This document shows, piece by piece, positions 44,533 through 53,012 of a stretch of DNA of 64,000 nt. Position numbers and translations under genes: made by a program. The notes below the pieces were generated by a model. It was given only the letters and a program-made list of their open reading frames with translations, made no database searches and had not been told where the DNA came from. Origin of the DNA: Paraburkholderia caffeinilytica (lineage in GTDB: Bacteria > Pseudomonadota > Gammaproteobacteria > Burkholderiales > Burkholderiaceae). The stretch lies in assembly GCF_003368325.1 (NCBI RefSeq), contig NZ_CP031466.1, positions 1,240,001 to 1,304,000 on the forward strand, given 5' to 3'. The stretch's first letter is position 1. Each line of letters starts with the position of its first letter.

Positions 44533-44842
44533 CAGGGTCGCTCCTATGGGTTCGCTTTCGCGGTGACTTTCAGGTTCGGTTTCTGCGGGGCGTTGACCGG
44601 TGTGTTCGCTTTCGCGCTCACTTCCCGTTTCCTTCGCCGTTGGGTGCGGACGGGTCGCTTCCGATTGTAGAGGGTCTGTCCGCGTCAGACGAACTTATCA
44701 CGTGGGAGTTTCCGCTTTTTTGTTTGGCATGGGATGTGCAGGTGGGATGAGGTTATGTTCCCTGTGCGGGGCGGCACTTGCTTTCTTTGCCGGGTATGAC
44801 GCGCACGCTCGAAGTTCTGTTGGATGCGATGCACCGGGTGGT
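44533..44842. other. Intergenic region upstream of the RpiR gene
   Basis: The left part of a 354-bp divergent spacer between the glucosidase and RpiR genes. It contains the second copy of the 28-bp repeat and no supported gene. Confidence 0.4.
44765..44792 (+). repeat. 28-bp dispersed repeat, copy 2
   Basis: The second copy of the element described at 42206-42233. This copy lacks the left stem arm, so it cannot form the 11-bp hairpin seen at the first copy. Confidence 0.7.
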
Positions 44843-44856
44843 AACATTTGTTGTCA
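44843..44856 (-). promoter_or_regulatory. Candidate RpiR operator, site 1
   Basis: On the minus strand this is TGACAACAAATGTT, identical over 14 bp to the site at 45815-45828. It lies 30 bp before the RpiR start codon. The core is an imperfect palindrome ACAAC-AAAT-GTTAC. Autoregulation by the RpiR protein is inferred from the match and position. Confidence 0.6.
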
Positions 44857-44886
44857 TTCTTATCGACCGTTCGCCCGGTATATCGC

Positions 44887-45741
44887 ATGCCAGACAGTTT
44901 TGACCAGCTCGCCGCCCTGATCCGGGCGCGCTTCTCCGAACTGAGTCCGCAGTTCCAGATGGGAGCAGGGTTCCTGCTCGATCATCCCGACGAAGTCGCG
45001 GTCTCGTCGATGCGCAAAGTGGCCGAGCGGGCGCAAGTGCAGCCGGCTTCGCTGGTACGCCTGTCGCAGCAACTGGGTTTTCCCGGCTGGAACGAATTGC
45101 GCAATCTGTTCGTCGCGCGCGTACGCACGAGGCCCGAGCCGCTCACCAGCCGCGCCCGTTCGCTCGTCAAATCGAAAGACGCGCTGGCTAACGACCTGCT
45201 GGTCGCGCAACAACACAATCTCGAGGTCACCGCCGCGCATAGCGGCCGCGTGATCGTGGAAGCGGCGCGTCTGTTGCGGCGCGCACCGCATGTGCATGTC
45301 GCGGGCTTTCGCTCCTGCTATGCGGTGGCATTCGGCCTTGTCTACGGTTACCGGCTGTTCCGTTCGTCGGTGTCGCTGCTCAACGGCGAAGCCGGCACGC
45401 TCGAGATGCAACTGCGCACGGTCGAGCGCGACAGCGCCACCATCGTCATCAGTTTCGCGCCCTATTCGGTCGAAGCGGCGCGCGTGGCCGAGGCCGCACT
45501 GGAAAAGGGCAGCAAGCTGATCGCGATCACGGACAGCGCGGTTTCGCCGATCGCGTTGAACGCCGACAAAGTGCTGATTTTTTCGCACGAAAGCCCGTCG
45601 TTCTTTCCTTCGCTGGTGGCGGCCGCGGCGATTTCCGAATCGCTGGTCGCGCATCTGCTCGCGCTCGAAGGGGCGGGCGCAGTCGAGCAGCTCGCCATCG
45701 CCGAGCAATCGCTGCATGACAAGGGCGCGTACGTGCCTTGA
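44887..45741 (+). CDS. MurR/RpiR-family transcriptional regulator
   Basis: A 284-residue regulator. An N-terminal HTH_6 domain (residues 1-75: DEVAVSSMRKVAERAQVQPASLVRLSQQLGFPGWNEL) is followed by a SIS sugar-isomerase-like domain (HVHVAGFRSCYAVAFGLVYGYRLF, ATIVISFAPYSVEAARVAEAALEKGSKLIAITD). SIS domains usually sense phosphosugars, but here the next genes are amide/amine enzymes. The protein probably controls them and itself through the shared 14-bp motif. No ribosome site is clear. Confidence 0.9.
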   Translation: MPDSFDQLAALIRARFSELSPQFQMGAGFLLDHPDEVAVSSMRKVAERAQVQPASLVRLSQQLGFPGWNELRNLFVARVRTRPEPLTSRARSLVKSKDALANDLLVAQQHNLEVTAAHSGRVIVEAARLLRRAPHVHVAGFRSCYAVAFGLVYGYRLFRSSVSLLNGEAGTLEMQLRTVERDSATIVISFAPYSVEAARVAEAALEKGSKLIAITDSAVSPIALNADKVLIFSHESPSFFPSLVAAAAISESLVAHLLALEGAGAVEQLAIAEQSLHDKGAYVP

Positions 45742-45813
45742 TGTTTTCCGTTTGAGCCACGCGGGCATCGGTCGCGGAGCATCGGCGCTCCGTTTGCTTC
45801 ATCGACACATCGT

Positions 45814-45843
45814 TTGACAACAAATGTTGTTTAGAAGTATAAA
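45814..45843 (+). promoter_or_regulatory. Near-consensus promoter overlapped by RpiR operator, site 2
   Basis: TTGACA (45814-45819), an 18-bp spacer and TATAAA (45838-45843) form a near-consensus sigma-70 promoter, 21 nt before the GTG of the C45 hydrolase gene. The palindrome ACAAC-AAAT-GTTGT at 45817-45830 overlaps the -35 box. It shares TGACAACAAATGTT (45815-45828) with site 1 in front of the RpiR gene. A protein bound here would block RNA polymerase. Confidence 0.75.
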
Positions 45844-45864
45844 TGCGTACCGATTGTTGAATGG

Positions 45865-46932
45865 GTGCGAGCCGTGGCGTCGAAGCAGGATTTGAGTCTT
45901 TTTCAGGTGAGCGGTGAGCCGTATGACATCGGCTACCGGCTGGGTGAACTCGCGAGGCCGGTGTTCGCCGAGTACATGGAGCAGAGCAGCGCGTGGCGAG
46001 CGGTTCGGCGCTGGCGCGGCGATCCGTTCGTGCAGCAACTGCGCGATGCGGCCCAGGCACATTTTCCGGCGCTGCTGACCGAACTCGACGGCATGGCGGC
46101 GGGACTGGGCTGGGCGGCGGACGACCTCTTTTTGTGGAATTGCCGCGGCGAGTTGATTCACAACGCGCCGGACGGTTGCACGACGCTGGCCGCTGTCGAA
46201 GGCCATGCGCGTTTCATTGCGCACAATGAAGACGGCGACCCCTTCCTGCGCGAGCGTTGCTCGCTGGTCGAGGTGCAGCCTGCCGGCAAGCCTGGCTTCG
46301 TGAGCTTCTATTATCCGGGATCGCTGCCGGGGCACACCTTCGCCGCCAACCGTGCCGGTCTCGTACAGGCGATCAACAATCTACGCATCCGCGTACCCGC
46401 AGCCGGCGTGCCGCGCATGATTCTCGCGCGCGCAGTGCTCGATGCGGCCTCGCTCGACGAGACGTTGCACATCCTGCGCGACACGCCGGCTGCGAGCGGC
46501 TTTCACCACACGCTCGGCTGTGCGGGAGACGAGCGTCTCCTCAGCGTCGAGGCAAGCGCAAAGCGATGCGCCGTGCAAACGGTGTCCACGATCGCCGGCC
46601 ACGCAAACCATCTGATTCATCCCGGCTGCGAAGCCGAAGCGCAAATCGTCACCGATTCTTCGCGTGACCGGCAGGCGCGTGTCGACTATCTGCTGAGCAC
46701 CTCCAACAGTCCAATTACCGCCGCTGCGTTGCTCGACGTGCTGCAGGACCGCGCACCTGCCGGCCTGCCCATCTACCGCGACGATCCGCTCGATCCCGAC
46801 GACGAAAACACGCTCGCCACGGCGCTCTTCGAAATCGGCAGCGACAGTGTCTCGATGAAAGTCTATCGACAGGGGCAATGCGCGTTCGATACCGTCATTG
46901 CACGCATGCCGCCGGCACAGACCGGCGCCTGA
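45865..46932 (+). CDS. C45-family autoproteolytic acyltransferase/amide hydrolase
   Basis: A 355-residue Ntn-hydrolase of the C45 (isopenicillin-N acyltransferase-like) family. The autocatalytic nucleophile is Cys105 in APDGCTTL, preceded by ELIHN and followed by the typical FIAHNEDGDP. GEPYDIGYRLGELA is the family's N-terminal motif. Members hydrolyse or transfer acyl groups on amides after cutting themselves before the cysteine. The start may be GTG 45865 or GTG 45874. It is the first gene of a three-gene operon. The substrate is unknown. Confidence 0.82.
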   Translation: MRAVASKQDLSLFQVSGEPYDIGYRLGELARPVFAEYMEQSSAWRAVRRWRGDPFVQQLRDAAQAHFPALLTELDGMAAGLGWAADDLFLWNCRGELIHNAPDGCTTLAAVEGHARFIAHNEDGDPFLRERCSLVEVQPAGKPGFVSFYYPGSLPGHTFAANRAGLVQAINNLRIRVPAAGVPRMILARAVLDAASLDETLHILRDTPAASGFHHTLGCAGDERLLSVEASAKRCAVQTVSTIAGHANHLIHPGCEAEAQIVTDSSRDRQARVDYLLSTSNSPITAAALLDVLQDRAPAGLPIYRDDPLDPDDENTLATALFEIGSDSVSMKVYRQGQCAFDTVIARMPPAQTGA

Positions 46933-46973
46933 GCAGAGCCGCCGCCAACAGAATAGAAAGGAAAGGGAAAGCC

Positions 46974-48302
46974 ATGTCCACCGTATTCCATCGCTCGCCG
47001 AAACAGTCACTGCCGGTAGCTGTCGCCGGCGACGGCATCGAAATCATCGATTCCACCGGCAAGCGCTATATCGACGCCTCGGGCGGTGCAGCCGTCTCGT
47101 GCCTCGGCCACAGCAACCAGCGCGTGATCGACGCGATCAAGCGGCAGGCGCAGCAATTGCCGTATGCGCACACGTCGTTTTTCACGACCCAGGTCGCGGA
47201 GGAACTCGCGGACCGTCTGGTGGCGAGCGCGCCGCAAGGACTCGAACACGTGTACTTCGTGTCGGGCGGCTCGGAAGCGATCGAGGCGGCGCTGAAACTC
47301 GCGCGCCAGTATTTCGTGGAGAAGGGCGAGTTGCAGCGCCGTCATTTCATCGCGCGGCGCCAGAGCTATCACGGCAACACGCTGGGGGCGCTGGCGATCG
47401 GCGGCAATGCGTGGCGGCGCGAGCCGTTTCTGCCGATCCTGATCGAAGCGCATCACGTGAGCCCGTGTTTCGCGTATCGCGAGCAGCGCGCCGACGAAAC
47501 CGAAGAGCAGTTCGCGCAGCGTCTCGCCGACGAACTCGAACAGAAGATTCTCGAATTCGGCGCCGACACGGTGGCCGCGTTCGTTGCGGAGACGGTGGTG
47601 GGCGCGACGGCCGGCGCCGTGCCGCCGGTGCGCGAATATTTTCGCAAGATTCGCGCGGTGTGCGATCGCTATGGCGTGCTCCTGATCCTCGACGAGATCA
47701 TGTCGGGCATGGGCCGCACGGGCTACCTGTACGCGTGCGAAGAAGACGGCGTCGCGCCGGACATGCTGACCATCGCCAAGGGGCTCGGCGCCGGCTATCA
47801 ACCGATCGGCGCGACGCTGGTCAGCGACCGGATCTATCAGGCGATCGTCGGCGGGTCGGGCTTCTTTCAGCACGGGCATACCTATATCGGCCACGCGACC
47901 GCCTGCGCCGCGGCGCTCGAAGTGCAACGCGTGATTGCCGACGACAACCTGCTGCCGAACGTACAGGCACGCGGCGAACAGTTGCGTGGCCGGCTTCGCG
48001 AGCACTATGCGCAACATCCGCATATCGGCGACGTGCGCGGGCGAGGGCTCTTTGTCGGGGTCGAACTGGTGCGGGACCGAGCCAACAAAACGCCGTTCGA
48101 CGCGCAACTGAAACTGCACGCGGCGATCCGGCGCGAAGCCTTCGCGCGCGGTTTGATGGTGTATCCGATGGGCGGCACGGTCGACGGCAAGATCGGCGAT
48201 CATGTGCTGCTGGCGCCGCCGTTCATCTGCACCGCACGCGACATCGACGAGATCGTCAGCCGCTTGTCGGATGCGATCGAAGGCGCGCTGACCGCCATCT
48301 GA
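46974..48302 (+). CDS. Class III (omega-type) aminotransferase
   Basis: A 442-residue PLP enzyme of the aspartate aminotransferase family, class III. The cofactor residues are Asp240 in LLILDEIMSGMGRTG and Lys269 in TIAKGLGAGYQPIGA. SGGSEAIEAALKLARQY and SYHGNTLGALAIGG are the other hallmarks. GGAAAGGGAAA lies just before the ATG at 46974. It is 41 nt downstream of the C45 hydrolase, so it may transaminate the amine set free by that enzyme. The substrate is not known. Confidence 0.9.
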   Translation: MSTVFHRSPKQSLPVAVAGDGIEIIDSTGKRYIDASGGAAVSCLGHSNQRVIDAIKRQAQQLPYAHTSFFTTQVAEELADRLVASAPQGLEHVYFVSGGSEAIEAALKLARQYFVEKGELQRRHFIARRQSYHGNTLGALAIGGNAWRREPFLPILIEAHHVSPCFAYREQRADETEEQFAQRLADELEQKILEFGADTVAAFVAETVVGATAGAVPPVREYFRKIRAVCDRYGVLLILDEIMSGMGRTGYLYACEEDGVAPDMLTIAKGLGAGYQPIGATLVSDRIYQAIVGGSGFFQHGHTYIGHATACAAALEVQRVIADDNLLPNVQARGEQLRGRLREHYAQHPHIGDVRGRGLFVGVELVRDRANKTPFDAQLKLHAAIRREAFARGLMVYPMGGTVDGKIGDHVLLAPPFICTARDIDEIVSRLSDAIEGALTAI

Positions 48303-48330
48303 CACCCTTTCCCTTCCTGCGAGATCCGCG

Positions 48331-48885
48331 ATGACCGAGCGTTTGCCTCATTTCGAATTGCCCGACGCCACGCCCGAGCAAAAGGCCGTACTCGACGAGA
48401 TTTTGTCCGGTCCGCGCGGCAATCTGAACGGCCCGTTTCTGGGCTGGATTCATAGTCCGGAACTGGCGCAGCAGGCGCAGCGGCTCGGTGCGTTCTGCCG
48501 CTATCGCACCGGCTTGCCGCTGCGTCTGTCGGAACTGGCGATTCTGGTGACCGCGGCGCGCTGGCAGGCGCAGGCCGAGTGGTACATCCATTATCCGATC
48601 GCCCTGGAGGCCGGTGTGGCCGAGGCGGATGCCGAGGCGATTCGCCAGGGTCATCGCCCGTCCTTCGCGGACGCCGACGACGCCTTGATCCATGACTTCG
48701 CGAGCGAACTGTACGATACGAAGCGGGTCTCGGATGCCACCTATGCAAAGGCGGTCGGGCGCTTCGGTCACCAGGTGGTGATTAACCTGGTGGGCCTGCT
48801 CGGCTACTACGCCCTCGTGGCGATGACGCTGAACGTGTTCGACATGCGCGCGGTGGGGCAGGAGAGCCTGCCGTTCGCCGAGTAG
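48331..48885 (+). CDS. Carboxymuconolactone decarboxylase-family protein
   Basis: A 184-residue, all-helical protein of the CMD family. The conserved Glu/His pair is in AQAEWYIHYPIALEAG. The CxxC motif of AhpD-type peroxidase partners is absent, so a thiol-disulfide role is unlikely and a decarboxylase, lactonase or binding role is more likely. It starts 28 nt after the aminotransferase and is the last gene of the operon. Confidence 0.82.
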   Translation: MTERLPHFELPDATPEQKAVLDEILSGPRGNLNGPFLGWIHSPELAQQAQRLGAFCRYRTGLPLRLSELAILVTAARWQAQAEWYIHYPIALEAGVAEADAEAIRQGHRPSFADADDALIHDFASELYDTKRVSDATYAKAVGRFGHQVVINLVGLLGYYALVAMTLNVFDMRAVGQESLPFAE

Positions 48886-49193
48886 CGGCCGCGCCGCCTG
48901 GCGCGAGGCCCGCTTTTTGCCCGGCAACCAGTCCGGCAACCAGTCCGGCGCGCGGTGCGCGCGCATCGGCGAACCGCTGCCTGGTGTCGTCATGACACTG
49001 GCACACGGAAGCGCCTATGATGAAGTTCGGTCCACGCCCGCGCCTCTTGCGCCGCGCGGCACATCCCGAAGGACATCCCCTTGGGGCACTCGCGACCGAT
49101 GCCGATACTACGAATACCCGGGCTGGACCGTTGTGGACGGCATCACGTAAGGTTGAGGAGCGGCGCGAAGCAGGGCACAAACAGGAGAGAGCG
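48886..49193. other. Intergenic region upstream of osmC
   Basis: A 308-bp space with no supported gene. A 12-bp direct repeat (two copies of AACCAGTCCGGC) lies near 48925-48948. The rest shows nothing clear. Confidence 0.4.
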
Positions 49194-49619
49194 ATGAAGC
49201 GCAAGGCATCGGCAGTCTGGCAAGGCGGCCTGCAAGACGGCAAGGGCTCGATTTCCACTGACAGCGGTGTCCTCAAGGACACGCAATACTCGTTTGCCAC
49301 ACGCTTCGCGGACGGCATCGGCACGAATCCGGAAGAGCTGATTGCGGCTGCGCACGCGGGTTGTTTCTCGATGGCGCTATCGGCCGAACTGAGCAAGGCC
49401 GGCATCAAGCCGGAACGCATCGGCACCACGGCCACCGTCACGCTCGACAAGGACGGCGGCGGCTTTTCGATCACCGCGGTGCATCTCGATGTGGCCGTGA
49501 AAATCCCCGGTGGCGACAAGGCCGCGTTCGAGAAGGCCACCGCGGACGCCAAAGCCGGCTGCCCGGTTTCCAAGGTACTGAACGCCACCATCACGATGGA
49601 CGCGAAGCTCGAAACCTGA
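49194..49619 (+). CDS. osmC: OsmC peroxiredoxin
   Basis: A 141-residue protein that follows E. coli OsmC along its length (KGSISTDSGVL, GTNPEELIAAAHAGCFSMAL, KAGCPVSKVLNATITMDA). The peroxidatic cysteine is Cys57 and the resolving one Cys123. It reduces organic hydroperoxides under osmotic or oxidative stress. AGGAGA precedes the ATG. Confidence 0.93.
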   Translation: MKRKASAVWQGGLQDGKGSISTDSGVLKDTQYSFATRFADGIGTNPEELIAAAHAGCFSMALSAELSKAGIKPERIGTTATVTLDKDGGGFSITAVHLDVAVKIPGGDKAAFEKATADAKAGCPVSKVLNATITMDAKLET

Positions 49620-49789
49620 GCGCGCGGTTGGTCGATTACGGACACATGAAGGCTCGGCTGGCGGGCGTAGCCCACCGCCGGCCGCGACGTTCCGTTCATT
49701 TTCCACTCACTTTCCCTTCAACGCACACGACGACGATCCGGCAGCGCATGGGCGCACTACGCCGGTCGCCGCCTTCAATGGGACCGTCG

Positions 49790-50632
49790 ATGACAACGCA
49801 AACCGAAAAAGCACGGCAATTCCAGTCATATCACGCAGCGGGCGAGGCCTTCATCATCCCGAATCCCTGGGATATTGGCACCGCACGGCTGTTGGCGCTG
49901 GCCGGTTTCAAGGCGCTCGCCACCAGTAGCGCGGGCTACGCGTTTTCGCGTGGCTTGCCGGATAACGCCATCGGCCGCGCGCAGATGATGGTGCATCTCG
50001 CCGAAATCGCCGGTGCGACCGATTTGCCGGTCAGCGCCGATCTGGAAAATGGTTTCGGCGACAGCCCGGAAGACTGCGCCGAAACGATCGTGCAGGCCGC
50101 GGCTGCGGGCGTGGTGGGCGGTTCGATCGAGGATGCAACCGGTCGCGCCGACGCACCGATCTACCCGTTCGAAGCGGCTGTGGAGCGCGTGCGCGCGGCG
50201 GCCGAGGCGGCGCGGGCTCTGCCGTTTCCCTTCACGCTGACGGCGCGCGCCGAGAACTACCTGGTCGACCGGCCCGATCTCGACGATACGATCCGGCGTC
50301 TGCAGGCTTACCAGGAGGCTGGGGCGGATGTGCTTTACGCGCCCGGCCTGAAGACGCGCGACGAGATCGCCGCCGTGGTCAGTTCGCTCGACCGGCCGGT
50401 CAATGTGCTGATGGGCTTGCAGGGCGTCCTGCTCAGTTTCGAGGATCTGCGCGCGCTGGGTGTGCGGCGTGTCAGTGTGGGCGGCTCGCTGGCGCGTGCG
50501 GCCTTGGGCGCATTTCTGCGTGCCGCGCACGAAATGCGCGATCACGGCACCTTCAACTATACGAAGGAAGCCGCCAGCGGCAATGAGATTAACCGGCTCT
50601 TCACGAGCGCTGCGCAGAAGTGGGGTAAATAG
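49790..50632 (+). CDS. Isocitrate lyase/PEP mutase-family protein
   Basis: A 280-residue (beta/alpha)8 protein of the PEP mutase branch. The metal-binding region SADLENGFGDSPEDCAET matches the family. The KKCGH loop of true isocitrate lyase is absent. Members include oxaloacetate decarboxylases, 2,3-dimethylmalate lyase and carboxyphosphonoenolpyruvate mutases; which applies here is unclear. ATG 49790 has GGGA 6 nt upstream; ATG 49778 is an alternative. Confidence 0.85.
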   Translation: MTTQTEKARQFQSYHAAGEAFIIPNPWDIGTARLLALAGFKALATSSAGYAFSRGLPDNAIGRAQMMVHLAEIAGATDLPVSADLENGFGDSPEDCAETIVQAAAAGVVGGSIEDATGRADAPIYPFEAAVERVRAAAEAARALPFPFTLTARAENYLVDRPDLDDTIRRLQAYQEAGADVLYAPGLKTRDEIAAVVSSLDRPVNVLMGLQGVLLSFEDLRALGVRRVSVGGSLARAALGAFLRAAHEMRDHGTFNYTKEAASGNEINRLFTSAAQKWGK

Positions 50633-50760
50633 ACGTTGTGGACCGTGGTCCGGCCCCGGCCCGTGAAGGCCGGGCCGGCCGAGTCACTGACGCAGGAAGC
50701 AGGCGCGCGTGAGCCTACCGGGAGGACGCAGCGTCAATTTCCAATCTTGCCTTGCTTTGT

Positions 50761-50775
50761 TGAACGGTTAGTCAT
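50761..50775. promoter_or_regulatory. Candidate TetR operator, site 1
   Basis: TGAACGGTTAGTCAT lies 12 bp before the TetR start and matches the site at 51443-51457 in 11 of 15 positions, with the differences in the centre. A possible -10 box CATAAT at 50773-50778 overlaps it. The short distance to the ATG suggests a very short or absent leader. Confidence 0.6.
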
Positions 50776-50787
50776 AATATCCGTCAC

Positions 50788-51426
50788 ATGAAGCAATCTG
50801 GCAATTCGAAGCAATTCGCGAAAAAAGACGGTGAGGTCTGCTCTCGGGGGCGTCCGCGCGAGTTCGACACGGACACCGTTTTGGCGAGCGCGAGCCAGGT
50901 TTTCTGGAATCACGGCTACCACGCCACCTCGATCGACGATCTCTGCAAGGCCACCGGCCTGTTGCGCGGCAGCCTCTACGGCGTGTTCGGCGACAAGCAC
51001 GGCATCATGCTCGCCGCGCTCGATCACTACGCGGAAGGGTCGGTCGCCCGGCTGGCCGAACGGCTGAACGCGCCGGTGCCGGCGGACGAGGCGCTGCGCA
51101 ACGCTTTGCTGCATTACGCCCGGGTCGCCTGCGCGTTGACCGGCGAGCGCAGCTGCTTCATCACCAACACCACGCTGGAGATGCAACCCGGCGACGAGGA
51201 ACTGCGCACTCGCGTCGCGGCTATTCAACGCCGCATGGCGACATTGCTGGCGGCGTCGGTGATTCGCGGGCAGGCGAGCGGCGCCTTCAATTCCACGCTC
51301 GACGAAAAAGCCGTGGGCGATTTCCTCCTGTGCGTGATGCAAGGGCTGCGCGTATTGGGGCGAGTCGCCCACAAGGAAGATGCGCTGATTGGAATCGTCG
51401 ACGTCGCCATGCGCGCGCTCGTCTAA
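50788..51426 (+). CDS. TetR-family transcriptional regulator
   Basis: A 212-residue TetR repressor. The N-terminal HTH (residues 22-68: GRPREFDTDTVLASASQVFWNHGYHATSIDDLCKATGLLRGSLYGVFGDKHGI) is followed by an all-helical ligand domain with CALTGERSCFITNTTLEM. It is placed 29 bp before the MFS pump gene on the same strand. Matching 15-bp sites before both genes imply it represses the two. No ribosome site is visible before the ATG. Confidence 0.9.
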   Translation: MKQSGNSKQFAKKDGEVCSRGRPREFDTDTVLASASQVFWNHGYHATSIDDLCKATGLLRGSLYGVFGDKHGIMLAALDHYAEGSVARLAERLNAPVPADEALRNALLHYARVACALTGERSCFITNTTLEMQPGDEELRTRVAAIQRRMATLLAASVIRGQASGAFNSTLDEKAVGDFLLCVMQGLRVLGRVAHKEDALIGIVDVAMRALV

Positions 51427-51442
51427 TTTTTTACCTAATTTT

Positions 51443-51457
51443 TGAACGATCGGTCAT
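51443..51457. promoter_or_regulatory. Candidate TetR operator, site 2
   Basis: TGAACGATCGGTCAT, a near-palindrome centred on GATC, overlaps the ATG of the MFS gene at 51456. It is the second copy of the site at 50761-50775. Its position over the start region would let a repressor block transcription of the pump. Confidence 0.65.
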
Positions 51458-53012
51458 GAATAGAGACGCCATCAAGCCCGCTCCGGCGGCATTTGCTGGA
51501 GCGGCAGGCGGACCTGCCGCCGTTTGTCCAGGCGTGGGTGCCGTGGTCGCCGGCGCCGGGAAGACTGCGTCAGCCAGTGGCGGGAAGGCTGCGTCCGGCT
51601 TCGAGCGCCAGGGCCTCGCGCTCGCTGTGCTGTTCGTCGGCGCCTTCCTCGCACCGCTCGACTATTTCATCGTCAACCTCGCGCTGCCGTCGATTCACAC
51701 CGGCCTGAACGCGACCAACGCGCAATTGCAACTCGTGGTGTCCGCCTACGCATCGGTTTATGCGGTGTTGCTGATCACGGGCGGGCGTCTCGGCGATCTG
51801 TTCGGCCGGCGTCGCATGTTCATGACCGGGATGGCGGCGTTCGTGGTCGCCTCCGCGCTGTGCGGCTTCGCCACCAGCGGCCACATGCTGGTGATCTCGC
51901 GGATCGTGCAGGGCATCGCCGCCGCGGTCATGGCGCCGCAAGTGCTCGCGACCATCCGCGCGGTCGTGCCGCTGCATCGGCAGACCAAGGTCATGAGCCT
52001 CTACGGTTTCGTCTTCGGGCTTTCGTCGATCGTCGGCCAGTTGGGCGGCGGCGCGCTGATCACCTATCACCCGTTCGGGCTCGACTGGCGCATCATTTTT
52101 CTGATCAACATTCCGATCGGCATCGTGGCCTTCATCGGCACCTGGAAGTTCGTGCCGGAAAATCAGCCGGCCACGCGCACCGGCATCGACCTGAAGGGCG
52201 TCGCGCTGCTCTCGATCGTGCTGCTGCTGGTGATCTATCCAATGACGCACGGCCGTGAAGCCGGCTGGCCTGCGTGGACCTTCGCGATGTTCGCGCTTGC
52301 CGTGCCGGCGTTCGCGCTATTCGTGGCAACCGAGCGGCGCGTCGAGCGCGGCGGCGGCCATCCCCTGGTGGATCTGCAATTGTTCCGCAATCCGGCCTTC
52401 GCACTGGGTCTCGTACTCGCGTTCCTGTTCTACTGCAACAGCGCGTTTTTCCTGACCTACGGGATCTTTCTGCAAACCGGTCTGCACTGGACGCCGCTTG
52501 CCTCGGGCATGGCCATCATGCCGTTCGCGATCGGTTTCGTGGTCGGGCCGCTGACGTCGCCCGCAGTGGTCAAGCGTATCGGCGGCCATGTGCTGGCGCT
52601 GGGCTTCTCGATGATGACGGTCGGCTTCACGGTCACCGGCTGGTCCGCGACCCATGCCGCTACGCCTGACCTGCTGTTCTATTGCGGACTGGTATGCGCG
52701 GGCGTCGGTCACGGTTTGCTGTTGCCGTCGATCATGCGCATCGTGCTGCTGGAGGTCGCGCCGGAGAAGGCGGGGCTTGCCTCGGGCGTGGTGTCGTCGA
52801 CTTTGCAGATCGGTTCGGCATTCGGCACGGCGGCTATCAGCGGCGCGTTTTTCGGCGTGATCGGCGGCCGCGAGACGCCGGCTGCCTACGCGCATGCGTT
52901 CCAGTACAGCCTCGCGATTAACGCCTGTCTGATGTTCGTGTGTATCGGCTTGAGCGTGCTGCTGGTGCGGCATCAGCAACTCGCACTGCGCCGGGCGGCA
53001 CAGGCGGTTTGA
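51456..53012 (+). CDS. MFS drug-efflux transporter (DHA2-like)
   Basis: A 518-residue, 14-helix transporter. A roughly 50-residue Ala/Gly-rich N-terminus precedes FVGAFLAPLDYFIVNLALPSI. GGRLGDLFGRRRMFMTG and RIVQGIAAAVMAPQVLATI are the usual DHA2 motifs. It is probably repressed by the TetR protein upstream. No Shine-Dalgarno sequence is seen before the ATG, which fits a leaderless or near-leaderless message. The substrate is unknown. Confidence 0.88.
   Translation: MNRDAIKPAPAAFAGAAGGPAAVCPGVGAVVAGAGKTASASGGKAASGFERQGLALAVLFVGAFLAPLDYFIVNLALPSIHTGLNATNAQLQLVVSAYASVYAVLLITGGRLGDLFGRRRMFMTGMAAFVVASALCGFATSGHMLVISRIVQGIAAAVMAPQVLATIRAVVPLHRQTKVMSLYGFVFGLSSIVGQLGGGALITYHPFGLDWRIIFLINIPIGIVAFIGTWKFVPENQPATRTGIDLKGVALLSIVLLLVIYPMTHGREAGWPAWTFAMFALAVPAFALFVATERRVERGGGHPLVDLQLFRNPAFALGLVLAFLFYCNSAFFLTYGIFLQTGLHWTPLASGMAIMPFAIGFVVGPLTSPAVVKRIGGHVLALGFSMMTVGFTVTGWSATHAATPDLLFYCGLVCAGVGHGLLLPSIMRIVLLEVAPEKAGLASGVVSSTLQIGSAFGTAAISGAFFGVIGGRETPAAYAHAFQYSLAINACLMFVCIGLSVLLVRHQQLALRRAAQAV

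Noticed and set aside
50640..50690. GC-rich hairpin after the PEP mutase-family gene as terminator
   Set aside because: The stem is imperfect and there is no T-tract on either strand.
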